A DNA stretch of 64,000 nt from Dicyema japonicum (lineage: Eukaryota; Dicyemida; Rhombozoa; Dicyemidae). The stretch spans positions 619,482 through 683,481 of the forward strand of contig RDEW01000019.1 of NCBI GenBank assembly GCA_011109175.1, in the 5' to 3' direction. Positions within the stretch are counted from its first letter, which is position 1; the number at the start of each line of letters is the position of its first letter. Below the pieces are notes generated by a model, which saw only the letters and a program-made list of their open reading frames with translations, was not told where the DNA came from and did not search any database. A program made the translations under genes and the position numbers. Of this stretch, positions 23,490 through 34,904 are shown in pieces.

Positions 23490-24196
23490 ATTTAACTTTC
23501 CTTTAGTTTATTTTTATTTGATAATTTAACTTTGATTTCATTTTTTATTTGAAGTTAATTTTTTTTTTCATATTTTTGATATTTTTCTTGACTTGTCAAA
23601 AAAATGAGAAATTCACTAAATTTGCTTTAATAATTTTTTACAAGCTCAATAACTCCATAATTAATTATCTACCATAATTAAATGGTTTTTTGGACAAGAT
23701 TACAATTCCATAATTAATTATCGGTTTTTTATTATCCGGTTGAATTGTTGAAATTTGAGGTGAGTATTATTTTTTTCACTTGACTGGATCATTTTTTTGA
23801 GGAACGTTTCTTCCTTTTTTGTTGAAGACTTTCGTATTTAGAAGGAATTATCTTTGTGGCTGCGACATTGGACACTTATTTAGTTATTAACCCCTACCTC
23901 GCTACCTTGTAAAAGGTATGCTGTCTTCAGGTATCTAGCAGCTATTACTGTACACTTCCACAGGTCTCTGATGTTCGCAAGAGGTCTCGGCTTGGAGTGA
24001 GCTTCTTGTAGAATCAATGATAATTGGTCCAGTGGTAGAAGCCAGAGTCTGATTCGTCTCTTAGGAGAAAGTTTTAATAGAATTAATTTTACGTCTGATT
24101 TAATAAAATTTATTAAAAATATTAAAAACAATTTTAGAAAAAAACATACATTTTTGTGAAAAAGACGAAAATACGCTTCGCATATCTGTCCTAGAC

Positions 24197-25373
24197 CAGT
24201 GTTTCTTTACCTTTTTTAAGTCAGTGCCCCTTTTGATACAATTTTGAAGCTTCGAAATTTCAGCGCCCCCTTAAGATTAAATTTAATTTTTTTCAATTGC
24301 GGATTTATTAAAACTGTTTCTTTTAGAGTGCAATGCCAACTGACCAAATTTTAATATGACCAAGTCATATTTAAATTTTATGTTATTTCTGGAAATATAT
24401 TATTTTTTCAGTTCAAATGGATTTATACACCAATCAAAAAATTTTAAATTTTCTAACTTATTAAAGCGAATTTTCATGTCGTCTCTGAACTTTTTTGGAT
24501 GCAAACAGTAACATTCACAGTCTGACTTCGTTAATTTTTTGACCTAATAAATATTATTACGAAAAATAAACCCCAAATTTTTGTATACTTAGAAAATTAA
24601 TAAAATCTTTTTTAATGTTTTCATAAAGCATTAATTTTTTAATAAAAGGCATGATAATTCCATTTTTACAGCCTTTTCACGAGAGCCATAGTATTTATAG
24701 CTCCGCATAGGCAGGACACACACTTTATTTAAGTAAAAAACAGTTAATTTTAACTAATCGTAGAACCAAGGAATGACTTCACTTCTTTTTTTCTTTTTCC
24801 TGTGTGTGGGTCCTTTCTAGACTATCCAGTTCCGCAGTGAATATCCACTGATGACTGTGTCACTCATCAAACCTTTTTAGCATCATAGATGCGTGGAACC
24901 TTCCACCAGGTGAACAGCAGCGACAATCGAACCCGTAACCTAAGCCACTTTTGCACAACACCTAACCACCATTTACGTTTATTAAATTGTTGTTGTTTCT
25001 CTGCAAGCTAATATTTACTTGATTGGTTTTATGAAAAAATCTTAAGCTGATATAACATTCTTGAGAGTTTCATTCCTTTATTTGTAAAGACCTTCTTACA
25101 CATAAGAGACATAGGAAGTAATTTGTTATGCTCGTAGGGTAACACTCCAAACTTTAAGTATTCATCCGAATATATAAGTCGTTTTACTTTTTTATCACAC
25201 ATCTATAAAATATTTAAAAAAATAAGAAAATATATCAATAAATAATTTTTTAGAAATTACACAAGAAAAGTATAATTAATTTAAAAAGCACGTGATAAAT
25301 ATTTATAAAATCTAATGAAAATATTTATAATAATTAAAAAATTAAAATTCCAGCGCCCCCTTGAGAACCACTG
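24197..25373. mobile_element. hAT-like DNA transposon with intact 8-bp target-site duplication
   Basis: The element is bounded by perfect direct repeats TCCTAGAC at 24189-24196 and 25374-25381. The left end is CAGTGTTTCTTTACC. The right end, read inward, is CAGTGGTTCTCAAGGGGGCG. An 8-bp duplication with CAGTGGTTCTCAA-type ends is diagnostic of the hAT superfamily. Subterminal CAGCGCCCCCTT blocks lie inverted at both ends. There is no transposase inside; a SINE C is nested in it. A related, older element is at 1480-2021. Confidence 0.85.
24663..24985 (-). mobile_element. SINE family C nested in the hAT element
   Basis: The copy is inverted: CTTTTCACGAGAGCCATAGT, then CTCCGCATAGGCAGGACACA at the 3' side, TATCCAGTTCCGCAGTGAAT in the body, GCGTGGAACCTTCCACCAGG, and a tRNA-like head ending near CACCTAACCACC. 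It matches the plus-strand copy at 28062 and the inverted copy at 53949. Confidence 0.75.
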
Positions 25374-25489
25374 TCCTAGACAAATGAAATTCAGTCAGTC
25401 TTGAAGTTCTTCTCCTAATCGGTTTCTTTTTACGAAAGGAGACGATTCCGGGAAGAATACGAGACGCTCAGGAAAGCTTTAATTGTTAG

Positions 25490-25935
25490 TGTGCGTCATG
25501 TGGTTCATCGTCTCTGGTGGTGTGAGATATAATCCTAAATTATATCCAAAAAGAACTATTAGTAAACAACCACCGAGAGAAGTTTTCCGTGGACGGCACT
25601 TCCTTCAAGTCCGAGCATGCAAAGACTGCTGATGGAAATCTGAATCACCTAAATTTTTTTTATTCTGGCTATGACAGTTTTTTTCTGGTTCAATAAATTC
25701 AAAAATTTAATTTAATTTGTCCCTCATCAACGAAGATTTGTCAAATACCCATAATTTTAGCCAACTAAGACTCGAACTAATTATTCTTATTCCTGAAAGT
25801 TAGGGTATCCGATATCTTGAGTCCATTAAGAAAACTATATCCGTCTTGATGGAATAAAGATATTCATTGTACTGGAACTATGCTATACAGCACCAGAATT
25901 AGGTCACCCACCCTATTTTCTAACCTCAATGAGAT
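25490..25935 (+). repeat. SINE A fragment and repeat F copy 2
   Basis: 25490-25650 has the SINE A core in eroded form (GCGTCATGTGGTTCATC, CCAAAAAGAACTATTAG). It resembles the 5' flank of the LINE at 17712 more than the full SINE copies. 25830-25935 is repeat F, matching 9580-9690. No gene is visible in 25374-26049. Confidence 0.5.
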
Positions 25936-26049
25936 AACCGTCACCAAAAAGTTAAAGTTAAAAATATTTTTTGTAATAAAAATTAAATTTTAATAAAATT
26001 TTAATTTATTTTAAATAATGATAACAACTATTAGAATTTACGTGTAATT

Positions 26050-27986
26050 ATGTTCCGAATCAAATTAACCAAATGTTTAGTGCTCATATCGATTTTGTAC
26101 TTTTCATACTCAATGTACAATCTCTACAACATCCTTATGCCCAAAAAATGTACAAAGTCATGTATTCAGTCTGCACTAATGCACAATCCAACAATAAAAG
26201 TCTAATTTATTATCATAGATTAAACTGCACATCTCTGATAATAAAAGATTCCATAGTGGTGATCACATAGATGTACCAATCGACGATTATTCAAAGCCTT
26301 TTCAAAAGTAGCTACGAAAATTTATTTTTAGAGTCCACCAAATTAACATTTCACACTCAAAAAATGCTTCGTTATATGCTCACGTAATTATGTACATGAA
26401 TGAAAAAGAAGTTGACCGACAATTATACAATTTAACATATTTTCAGCCTGCTGTGAACAACAATACGAATTTATTGTCAAAGTCGCATGTTTATTATTAA
26501 ATTATTATTTTAGAGTGGCGAACCATCTGAAATACACTCTCATTGGAAAGGAGTAATTTATCTTAGTATAGTTGAGCCCATTCCGCTGAGTGTTTTACTC
26601 TCATCTCGACACATAATAAGAAATTTAAAGTATTTTATACTAGCCATTATAGATTAACACAAAATGAAGAATACATTCCTTTCCTTTATATAAATGATCT
26701 CAAATTTGTCAGAGAGGACGGATTTGTATGAAACTTAGTGATTTTTAGCTTCTTGATGATTCTTATGTTGCAAAAAACCTCACAGTTGATTACCGTCCCA
26801 TTTCCTAGGACTTTACTCATGCATGCCGAAATGTTGGATAGTATGAACTCTTTGAGAGAGCTTGGTAACTCTATTGCCTTAACATTCAACAGGAGTGAAC
26901 GAAAAGTCCTTTGATGACATGAAAAGCTTGTTAAATGCCAATATCTACTTACTTTTGGTGACATTTGGCGTATCAATGTTACACGTACTTTGTCCATGTA
27001 ACCGTAGCTGCTGCTCGATATGATGGCGATCAAGTCAGAAGTCGATTTTTGGCGTAAAAATGAGTCAAATGATGGCATTTCTGTTATCGCCAGTAATATT
27101 GCATAATCAAGCCTTAGTCCGATGGCGCTGCGTTAGCAGTGTAGTTATCCTACTCTACCTGAGAGATCAGAATGCTAGTATTCTCGTCTTGGTGCCATTT
27201 TTCCTTGGTGTTTTGCTTGAAGTTGTGCTTTTCCGTAATTTATAGTTTTGGAAAGTCATAAAAAGCACACGTGCTAGTTTCAGAATCTCCTGGCCATTCG
27301 TGGAAGTTTTAGTAAATTTAACTATTAGTTTGCCAGTTGTTCTGAAGAGGAATTAAAGTCGTGGAAGGTGGAAGCTGAGGTTTATCGATTTGGTAACGTG
27401 GGTTAGTGTGTTCGATTTATGAGTCCATTCATGATACCACTGTTGGTGGGAACTGCAATTTATACAATGCTTTATGTTCCGCAGAAAAGGTTGCTGTCTA
27501 TATGACCAAAATAGTTGGTATTCGTGGATTTTGTCGACTTTGGCTAATTGTAAGAAACACTCTTTATTTTAGGCGTTTATTGCTTTGGATTTGTGTTTAT
27601 GCTTCCTCAGTTGTACATTAACTACAAGGTTAGATTCGCGTTAATTGCTTTTTATTATTTTATTTAAAATATTTTTATAATTTATTTAAATTTAATTTGA
27701 ATTTTCTTATTATTTCATCATTTTTATAGCTTAAATCGGTGGACAAACTACCGTGGACTGCTTTAGTATATAAGGTAGCATGTACGAATGTTGTAGGGTG
27801 TTAATGCATTTATTGACGATTTGTTTGTGTTTGTGATCAGAATGCCGACTGCCCACAGATTGGCTCGGTTTAGAGATGATATTGTGTTCATTATTTATTT
27901 AGTACAGAGATGGTAAGCTACTTTGTGAAGCTTATAGGATGTACCCAGTGGATGACTCTCGGACATTACACTATAAGGAGGATTAA
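26050..27986 (+). CDS. CLPTM1L: CLPTM1-like protein (CLPTM1L), polytopic ER membrane protein
   Basis: Seventeen exons run from ATG 26050 to TAA 27984-27986. Sixteen introns are 19, 24, 25, 23, 23, 28, 23, 25, 24, 23, 27, 25, 23, 101, 22 and 25 nt, all GT-AG. The product is about 491 aa. An N-terminal membrane anchor (LVLISILYFSYSMYNLY) precedes a lumenal domain with HSHWKG and YIPFLYINDL. The membrane part then has VSMLHLLLDMMAIKSEVDFW, RWRCVSSVVILLYLRDQNAS, SWYSWILSTLANCV, FMLPQLYINYKLKSV, PTAHRLARFRDDIVF and QRWMYPVD. These follow CLPTM1L closely (LPQLFVNYKLKSV, HRLACFRDDVVF, YQRWLYPVD). In mammals this family scrambles GlcN-PI in GPI-anchor synthesis. Exon 6 carries one extra base near 26808 (TTTCCTAGG), which breaks the frame. 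The summed exon length is exactly one base over a multiple of three. Confidence 0.85.
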
Positions 27987-28061
27987 TTTAATTTTTAAAA
28001 CACTTTTTAATAAGACAATATTGGTGTCTGGGTTTTATTTTTTTTAATTTTAAAAATTTTT

Positions 28062-28365
28062 CATTATTGGCATAGCCGGGTGGCATAGTGGTTAGGTGTC
28101 GGGCTAAAGTGACTTAGGTCATGGATTCGATTTTCGCTGCTGTTCACCTGGTGGAAGGTTCCACGTATCTACGATGCGGAAAGGGCTTGACGAGTGACGC
28201 CGTCATCAGTGGAGTTTCACTGCGGAACTGAATAGTCAAAAGGACATAGACACAAGAAAAAGAAACAACAAAGAAGTGAAGAGCATTCCTTGGTTCTCCC
28301 TCTACGATTAGTTATAATAACTGTTCTTTACTTAAATAAAGTGTGTGTTCTGCACGAGCGGAACA
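28062..28365 (+). mobile_element. SINE family C, tRNA-derived
   Basis: The head looks like a tRNA with pol III promoter boxes: GGCATAGTGGTTAGGTG (A box) and ATGGATTCGATTTTC (B box). The body is CACCTGGTGGAAGGTTCCAC, TCAGTGGAGTTTCACTGCG and ACGATTAGTTATAATAACTG. It ends in TTAAATAAAGTGTGTGTTC. Further copies lie at 24.7 and 53.9 kb (both inverted). Confidence 0.75.
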
Positions 28366-28779
28366 GTAGGGATCTTACGTACTTATAGCAACGCGGTAGT
28401 GCTTTATTTTTTTTCATTATTTATTAAATTACATAATTTTGCTTCATATCTTTTTTTCGTTACAGTTGGCTATTATTAACCCCAGCTTCAAATGCAGGGG
28501 TTAGTTTGTTGTCAGGTTAGATAAACTCTCATAGAGCTTGTACGCCGACGGCAGTTTCCGGTCTAGCGCAAGTAAAAAATCAAAAAAATTCTCTTTAAAT
28601 AGAGATTGGTGATATCCACGATATAGACAGGCGAGTTCCACTCTGACGAGGAATTGATTCTGAGGGGCTGATTTCAGGAGATTTGTAATTGAGTACTTTG
28701 TTTTCCTAAAAGGCTCGAATTGCACGGGTAAACATGAAGTGTTTTTTTTGGTCCGTTTTTTGGTTTTTGTCTGTTAAAG

Positions 28780-29130
28780 GTAAACAACGCCATTATCCCC
28801 TACAGCAAATCTACAAACATCCTGGGAGTCACATTTGACATGCACATGTGATTCTCGCAGCATGCGAGAAGATTAACCTTCTGAAGAAACTCCTAGGATT
28901 ATGAAGGTCGGTCTGTAGCCATCCAGTAAAGACCTCTTATATGACAAAACAGTGGACGTCTGAAGTGAAAAGTTCGGCGCCGACACCTCTGGAGGCTTTA
29001 ATTTGAAAAATGGATGTACTTGGCTCTTGTATCGGGACCGGTCAGTTTTTCGGCCAGTTCGGAGTGTGTAGGCTCAATGAAGGAACACCTGGCAAAGCTG
29101 AGGGCGCTACTTAGTTGCGTCGGGATCACT
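28780..29130 (+). pseudogene. LINE remnant, RT thumb region
   Basis: The read KSTNILGVTFDMHM is the conserved K.LGV..D..L motif after the RT palm. DNA here matches 37100-37230 closely (CTGGGAGTCACATTTGACAT against CTGGGAGTCATATTCGACAT), so the two are fragments of one family. Both end with a GGCTCAATGAAGGAACA-type block and about 3' GATTAATCC/GATTATGTG. A minus-strand open frame at 28725-28501 is unassigned. Confidence 0.55.
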
Positions 29131-30339
29131 TTGCTTAATTAATCCTGGTTTAACAGTGAATTTAATTTAATAGTCGTAACCGTGTAGTATTAATTCAAGT
29201 GTTATTCTATAATGTCGCTTAATTAAACATTCAATATTGATATTGCTAGGTCTCTGTGACGCAAATAGCAGTTAATATGAAAATAGGCAAATAATCGTAA
29301 CATTATGATTTCGATTTTTTTGAATAATTATTCTTAGGTTTTAATGAAAACAGAACCGATTGTGATTTACCTCTCCTATTCGGAAGGTTAATGGTTTAAA
29401 AAACATCATTTTGTCATTCTTCCCTGTTCCTACAGGACTGTTGATTGTTTTGAGACAAGCAATCCAGGCTTCTATACAGAAATGGGTTAAAGGAAAACAG
29501 AGCCGTCAGCCCCTTTATCGGCTCCAGAAGCTCAAAATCCAGCACGTGCTGAACTTTTTTGCAGATTTTCAGTCGAGGTGTCCATGCATGTAGAATAACA
29601 CCTAAGACACTTCTCTGCTCAGAGCATTGTAGTGATGCCATGCCACTTGACCTTTAACTATCATTTCTGTCCTGTTCAGTGTTCGATTAAGAAAAGCATT
29701 TCCAACAAAATACTTCAAGTCAAAAAACTGAATGACAGTAATCCTGAGTCTATGCCTCTGGAACACTTTTACTTTAACGACAACAAAAATTCATGAGAGT
29801 AGCCAAACTACCAAACTGCCGCTTTCGACACCTTTGTCGAATACCTTAAAAACCATTCAAGATAAGAGAAGATTCTAAGCCGGCTGTAAAGAAGGGTTCA
29901 AGAATTTCATACCCAGCAGTTTCGATCTCCCCTTGATGGTCTATGATTCCATAGTTAGATTAATAGTGTCACTAAATTTTTAAGGGCAAAAAAAAGACTC
30001 AATAAATTTTTCTCATTTTCAGCTCCTCCTCTAAAAACATAGTTTTCCATGTGGAAATTGACGAAAATGGTCAGGAGACCTTATAAATATGGTGGTTAAG
30101 TATACCTTATTTAGTCATTAGTTCTGATGGTCTTTACATAAATTTAGGCGGAAGATCCAGAAACAGCTCTTTCACGTCTTGGTCTTGAGGATAACTCATT
30201 ATTAGTTTTTAGATGTTATTTTATCCAAAAAATATATTTACCCTTATCCAACGTTAATCATTTGAGAATGATGCGATTGTTCGGGAAAGTTACGTTAATG
30301 GTCAGGAACCTTATCGTTTGACCATTCGGAAACTATAAT
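29131..30339. other. intergenic DNA with eroded repeat scraps
   Basis: No host gene found. A block near 29740-29870 (LEHFYFNDNKNS, then FVEYLKNH in short frames) resembles blocks near 47880-47990 (LKHFYYNDDEKFYERLT) and 50350-50430 (MNKYLKNHPRYE). This suggests an unclassified element. Confidence 0.35.
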
Positions 30340-30545
30340 AAAAAATTTAAAAAAATTAAATTATTCCAAAAACCAAAGATAAAACCAAACTAACTATCTT
30401 TTCGATCCTGACGTGTTCCAGCGATTCCAAAACTTGTCTCCAGTTAACGAAATTGTCTCCCAGTGGACAGAATGGTATGATCCTTTTGATGCCAGCTAGG
30501 CATTGGGTGTCTCCTTAGTAAGGTGATCCAATGACGCTATCATAA
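30340..30545 (-). mobile_element. SINE family B
   Basis: Inverted copy: tail ATTCCAAAAACCAAAGATAA then CCAAACTAACTATC, CGATCCTGACGTGTTCCAGC, GCCAGCTAGGCATTGGGTG and CTTAGTAAGGTGATCCAATG. It has the same order as the copies at 40.9 and 53.2 kb. It lacks most of the head. Confidence 0.65.
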
Positions 30546-32089
30546 TGAAGGAAAATAAATTTTTAACCAACTAACCAATGATTTGTACAAAAATTACGAA
30601 AAATATTATTCTGAAAATTATAAGAACAGTTAGCCAGGTACTTAATTGGGTGGAAGGTTCGGATGGTACTGTTTCTCTAATACATAGAATGTCTACTAAT
30701 CTTCATGATGGATGAAACTTCTTTATTCCATCATTTTGTGAGCATGCACGAGGTTTCGAGCTCAGAAGATATCAGAAAGCCATACTTCTGAACGAATTAA
30801 TTGTCGATGCACGTAGTTTCCTCTCACTGAAGCTGATCCTGAGTTAACTGCTGTCGGTGCAACGTTGAAAAGGATAAATTAAAAATAACTAAATAAAAAA
30901 TTTGTTATCAACAAAAAATATGAGAATTTATTATAAATTAAAATCTACTGATACTCCCGCGTTACCCATAAGCATATGTATACTAAGGGTTCCTCTTGTT
31001 TCGTGCTCTTCACTATCCGTTCTACCGACTTTCTCTATGTAACTTTCCTTCACGCAGTCTTCGCAGTTCACCGAGGTCGTCAATAAGGTAGAATAGACAG
31101 ATTGAGACTTAGACATTATTAGAGAGGTGTCGACCACTCTCCAAGAAGAATTAAATATTTTTAATTTCAGCGTCGCGAAACCGAATGGTTGTTACAAAGG
31201 ATTTCTCTGGCAGTTGTCAGGGAAAACAGCCATTCCATTCTATCTGCTGGATTATTTTGATTGTCTTGTTTCTTAATAAAATTGTTTTCTCTTTTCAATC
31301 TCAAAAAAAATATCGTAAATTTGTTTAAATTTGAATTTTAACGTTCAAAAAATCTATATTGGATCAAAATATGTTGCAATTATATATTTCGATACTCAAA
31401 AAATGTTTAGTTTTTATAAAAAAAAAAAAAAACATCTATAATCATATCAATATTTGGTCGAATTTTATTTTTTCTAGTTGTTGAAAGCGCTACGGCACGT
31501 GGGCTACTTCCTTAGTTTGCACATAGTGTAGGGTTTCGTTTTATTTTTTTAAAAGCGCTTGAAATCACTACAGATTGTCACAGTTAAATCCCTTAGGTCT
31601 CTTTGAATTGAGCTATCACTGATCACGCCGTCACTTGTCAAATCAAAAAACATAAAACCTTCACCATATTGGATAGCTAAGAGATTCGAACTCAGAAACA
31701 TATGGAATCTGTCCGAGACTTCTAACACTAAGCCATTTATTTATTTACCCCCGGTCCCTTAGAGTGAAAGAACCGGTGACTAACAAGTACGTCACAGCCA
31801 AGAACAGACGCTCCCCGAGATCCGACAGGTATATTTGGTTATGTCAGAACTCGGAGGTGGACACGGAACACTTGGTTTTCATGCAGATCACCTGCTCATT
31901 GAGGAAACTGCTTACATTTGTAGTAAACAGACCCAACTTATTTCCCTTACCAAACAACTTCCATATATTTTGCTTCGTAGTAGCTACGAGACGAGCGCCA
32001 GGCTAACGTACCCAGATTACTTTAACACTAAGCCATTTTAACTAATCTGCCAAATTAAGTGAGTTAAAAAAATTTTAAATAAAAATAAA
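30546..32089. other. intergenic DNA; tRNA-like SINE head near 31690-31740 (-)
   Basis: At 31740-31685 the minus strand reads ATGGCTTAGTGTTAGAAG, ending GAGTTCGAATCTC. That is an A-box/B-box pair of a tRNA-like head. The phrase AACACTAAGCCATTTTA recurs at 32025. The plus frame at 31764-32006 (RYIWLCQNSEVDTEHL with Cys 18 residues on) may be a zinc-knuckle scrap of an R2-like element. No host gene resolved. Confidence 0.35.
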
Positions 32090-33737
32090 TTAAATTTCAG
32101 ACTTCTTATTAAGTTGTTCTTTAAGCCTATTCCACGTTTTTTCAACCTAAAATAGTAGCAATCATCCAACCTGTTTTCTAGTAAAAGAATAATCCCATTT
32201 TGTGCAAAATATGACATTCGCATTCTGAACAAAGGTTTTATCATCATTCAACGTTGATATTCGTTTTCTCGCCTCTTCCATTTCCAGTCCATTTCTTCTA
32301 CACAGTCGCTCGCAGGCCAGTTCTCTATCCAAAACGGTCACCCAGAGCTCATTCATGAACAAATGAAAGTTCGCCTCGATAATCAACGCGCCGTCAAAAA
32401 TTAAAATCTCGTGCCCTTTGGTTATCCCATCTCACCAACCTTCATCAAAGAGTTCTTTTGCTTTCTTGAAGGACAATTCACGGATTTTTGGCCTAACAAT
32501 CGAACTCAGTTTCTCCAGCAAAATTTTGTCATTAAAAACGATCCTTCCAAGTTCCTTTCGGTTAATAGTCCCATCAGAAGAAATTATCCGGTCTCCAAAG
32601 GTTTCCACAAGTTTGTAGTACACTGAGGTCCCAGGATTATAAGCTTCATGAGCTATTTGTTAAATATTGATGAGAATCACCGATTTGGTCCATTTCAAGA
32701 AAACCAGCCCCCAGTTCCTTAAATTGCCGACCAATAGAAGTCTTTCCACTGCAGCTGCAGCCAGTAAGACCAATCAAGTAAGCTCTCCTACCCAACAACT
32801 CCTCAACTTGTAGCGGATCGGAGCGAGGAGGCCTTACTAAGGCTCCTAGGCTACTCAGGCGGATCTGACTTGAGCACAATTTGTCCCCGTTCTGGTTTTC
32901 TATGAGGCCAACCACGTGGATGGAGACCTTCTCACAATTCTATAAATATTTATATTTTCGTACATTTTTCTGTCGAATTTCGTTCAAATCTTCTACATAG
33001 GATACTGTCTCTTTCGTCACAACGAGACAATCAATTTCCCCATTCGTGGTGACTGGTCCATATCGGTCCTCAAGTGGACAAACTTCGACGTCAATTCCAG
33101 GACTTGTGGTTTCACAAAATTCAAGGACTGAACTACAACGCTGTTCGTAGCTTTCTATAAGGCAGCTGAGTTCTTTCTTTTCAACAATTTTATCAGTTGT
33201 GACGCCGATAATTAATTTGGATCTTGTCAAGAGACAGGACTCACTTAGAAGCAATTTGTGTCCGTTATGTAGTCGATCGAATGTCCCACCAACTGCCACC
33301 TTGGAAAATTTTCCTAGTAAATTAGGTTGAAAGTCAATTTTTTGTCCCACAAGAAGATTTTTGAAGTGAAAATTTAAATAATTTGAAATTAAATTCGGAC
33401 TTGTTTGGGAATTCGATAAAATATTAATTTTTTGATTTAACAAACCGTATTCAATTTCATTTCTATAAATTAAATTTTTTAATAAAAAATAAATATTCTT
33501 TTCGTTAAATCTTTCTTCAGCAATTTGATAGAAATTATTTAATAATTCTGAAATATCAGCGTGAGAATAAGACGGACAAAAATAAGGGATATTGAGATTA
33601 TCTCCAAAATATGGTGCAAGACAAACAAAAATTCTATTTGAAGTAAAGTTGAAAATACTGTCAGAAAGTTCATAAAGGCATGATTTAATAGTATTTTTAG
33701 GGCAAGTTAAAAATACAAACGTTTTACTCGAAACCAT
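32090..33737 (-). CDS. COASY: bifunctional coenzyme A synthase (PPAT plus dephospho-CoA kinase)
   Basis: Exons 33737-32964, 32939-32681, 32652-32440, 32415-32171 and 32146-32090 are separated by introns of 24, 28, 24 and 24 nt. They give 515 aa without a stop. The ATG at 33737 is the first one; the longer open frame above it starts at TTG. About 140 residues precede the phosphopantetheine adenylyltransferase domain, which shows VAVGGTFDRLHNGHKLLL with the HxGH nucleotidyltransferase motif. A linker leads to the dephospho-CoA kinase domain, with the P-loop GLTGCSCSGKT, NRKELGRIVF and LIFDGALIIEANFH, ending TRKQVEKTWNRLK. The enzyme makes CoA from 4'-phosphopantetheine in two steps. Animal COASY has this same fusion and nearly this length (564 aa in human). 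Confidence 0.93.
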
Positions 33738-34456
33738 AAATATACAAATATAACACCACAAAATTAGATAAATTTTAAAAATAAATTAAATAAAAATTAA
33801 TTTTTATAAAATTAACGTTAAATAATTTAGTCTTTTTTCAGAGGAAGCGACGTTAAGAAATGGCCACGGCTTCCTATGTTTCTGTAAGAAGCTAAGAAAC
33901 AATTAAAAGAGAGAGGGAGACCCATGCAAAGGAATTCAAATCGACCATAACGAAGTTTACTCTTATAGAATACTTCTGCAGACATCAAAGAAGGCACTTC
34001 TGGAGGGTAGTTGGTCAGCTGGGGAACATTTTAGGATAATTTGCGAGATTTCGGAAGGTGGGATCACCTAATTAGTGAATTAACATTTTTTCTTGGTGGT
34101 CTTGAGGTTTTAAAATATAAATAAAACAAAAATTTGATATAATTTTTCCAAATCCAGTTTCTTAGAGGTTTCATCGGATCTATCGTCCAATGTTTAGACG
34201 GCATATAGAAAGGATCCATCTCTTTTATACTCCAGTGGAGAGGTCCCACATAGTAAATGTTAACGGACGTGATTTTCGAAAGGATGTTATCTCAAGTTGA
34301 TCGTAGAAACCAGATAAACCTTAATTAGACGTTAATTAACTCTTAACTTTTTTTCTTTATATTCGGAATTATTAAATAAATTATATTCCAATCATATATC
34401 TTTAGACAACTAAACTTTACAGGGACACAACATATTAAAAGTGATTCCTTTCATAG
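33738..34456. other. intergenic DNA between divergent genes
   Basis: COASY (-) and the next gene (+) point away from each other. Promoters for both should lie here, but no specific element was recognised. A first exon of the plus-strand gene may be present just before 34457. Confidence 0.35.
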
Positions 34457-34747
34457 TATGAGAATTTTCTGGGCTTTAACTACATATCCTCCCATCTAGA
34501 CGTCTTGCCATTAATCGTAGTTTAACTTTATTAAGGAAGAGAATGAAAGTCAACTGGACGGTCAACCTGTGTTACCCTTTTCATTAAGAGATGGTGACAC
34601 CTTGTACTTTGAAGATGTTTCAATATTTGTTTGAGAGTGTAGGTATGATAGGCTGTCTTTAGTAAGTTTCGTTTTCAATCGACAAAATGTGTTTCGAGAA
34701 AGAGTGAACTTGAAATCTGTTCTTACGTTTTAATTGGCGGCTTCTAG
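34457..34747 (+). CDS. small gene, possible FHA-like domain, 5' end not found
   Basis: Three exons, 34457-34516, 34536-34628 and 34652-34747, join across introns of 19 and 23 nt, both phase 0, into 82 codons ending TAG. The read contains SSHLDVLPLIEENESQ, LDGQPVLPFSLRDGDTLYFE and VFSKFRFQS. The NG/DG..V...L.DGD.L.F.D....F...FRF pattern resembles the second half of a forkhead-associated (phosphothreonine-binding) domain. A conserved N-terminal half, with the arginine and serine that bind phosphate, is not visible, so an upstream exon is probably missing from my model. TRAPPC2 follows 157 nt downstream on the same strand. Confidence 0.45.
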
Positions 34748-34904
34748 AATAACTAGCAATCAGCGATTTCGTAGACTAAAGTTGACCGGATTAACTGGAG
34801 GTAAATATTTTTAGATTATTAACATTTATCATTTAACAATAAAAATATTAATTAAAAAATTTAATTTTAATTAATAAAAAATTTGAATTTTTCCGACGTT
34901 GTGG

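Noticed and set aside
26686-27078. 130-codon open frame on the minus strand
   Set aside because: It lies antisense to CLPTM1L exons 5-8, whose plus-strand reading is strongly supported by protein similarity and micro-intron phasing. It is a shadow.
32411-32626. plus-strand open frames at 32411-32626
   Set aside because: They are antisense to exons 3 and 4 of COASY and carry no independent signal.
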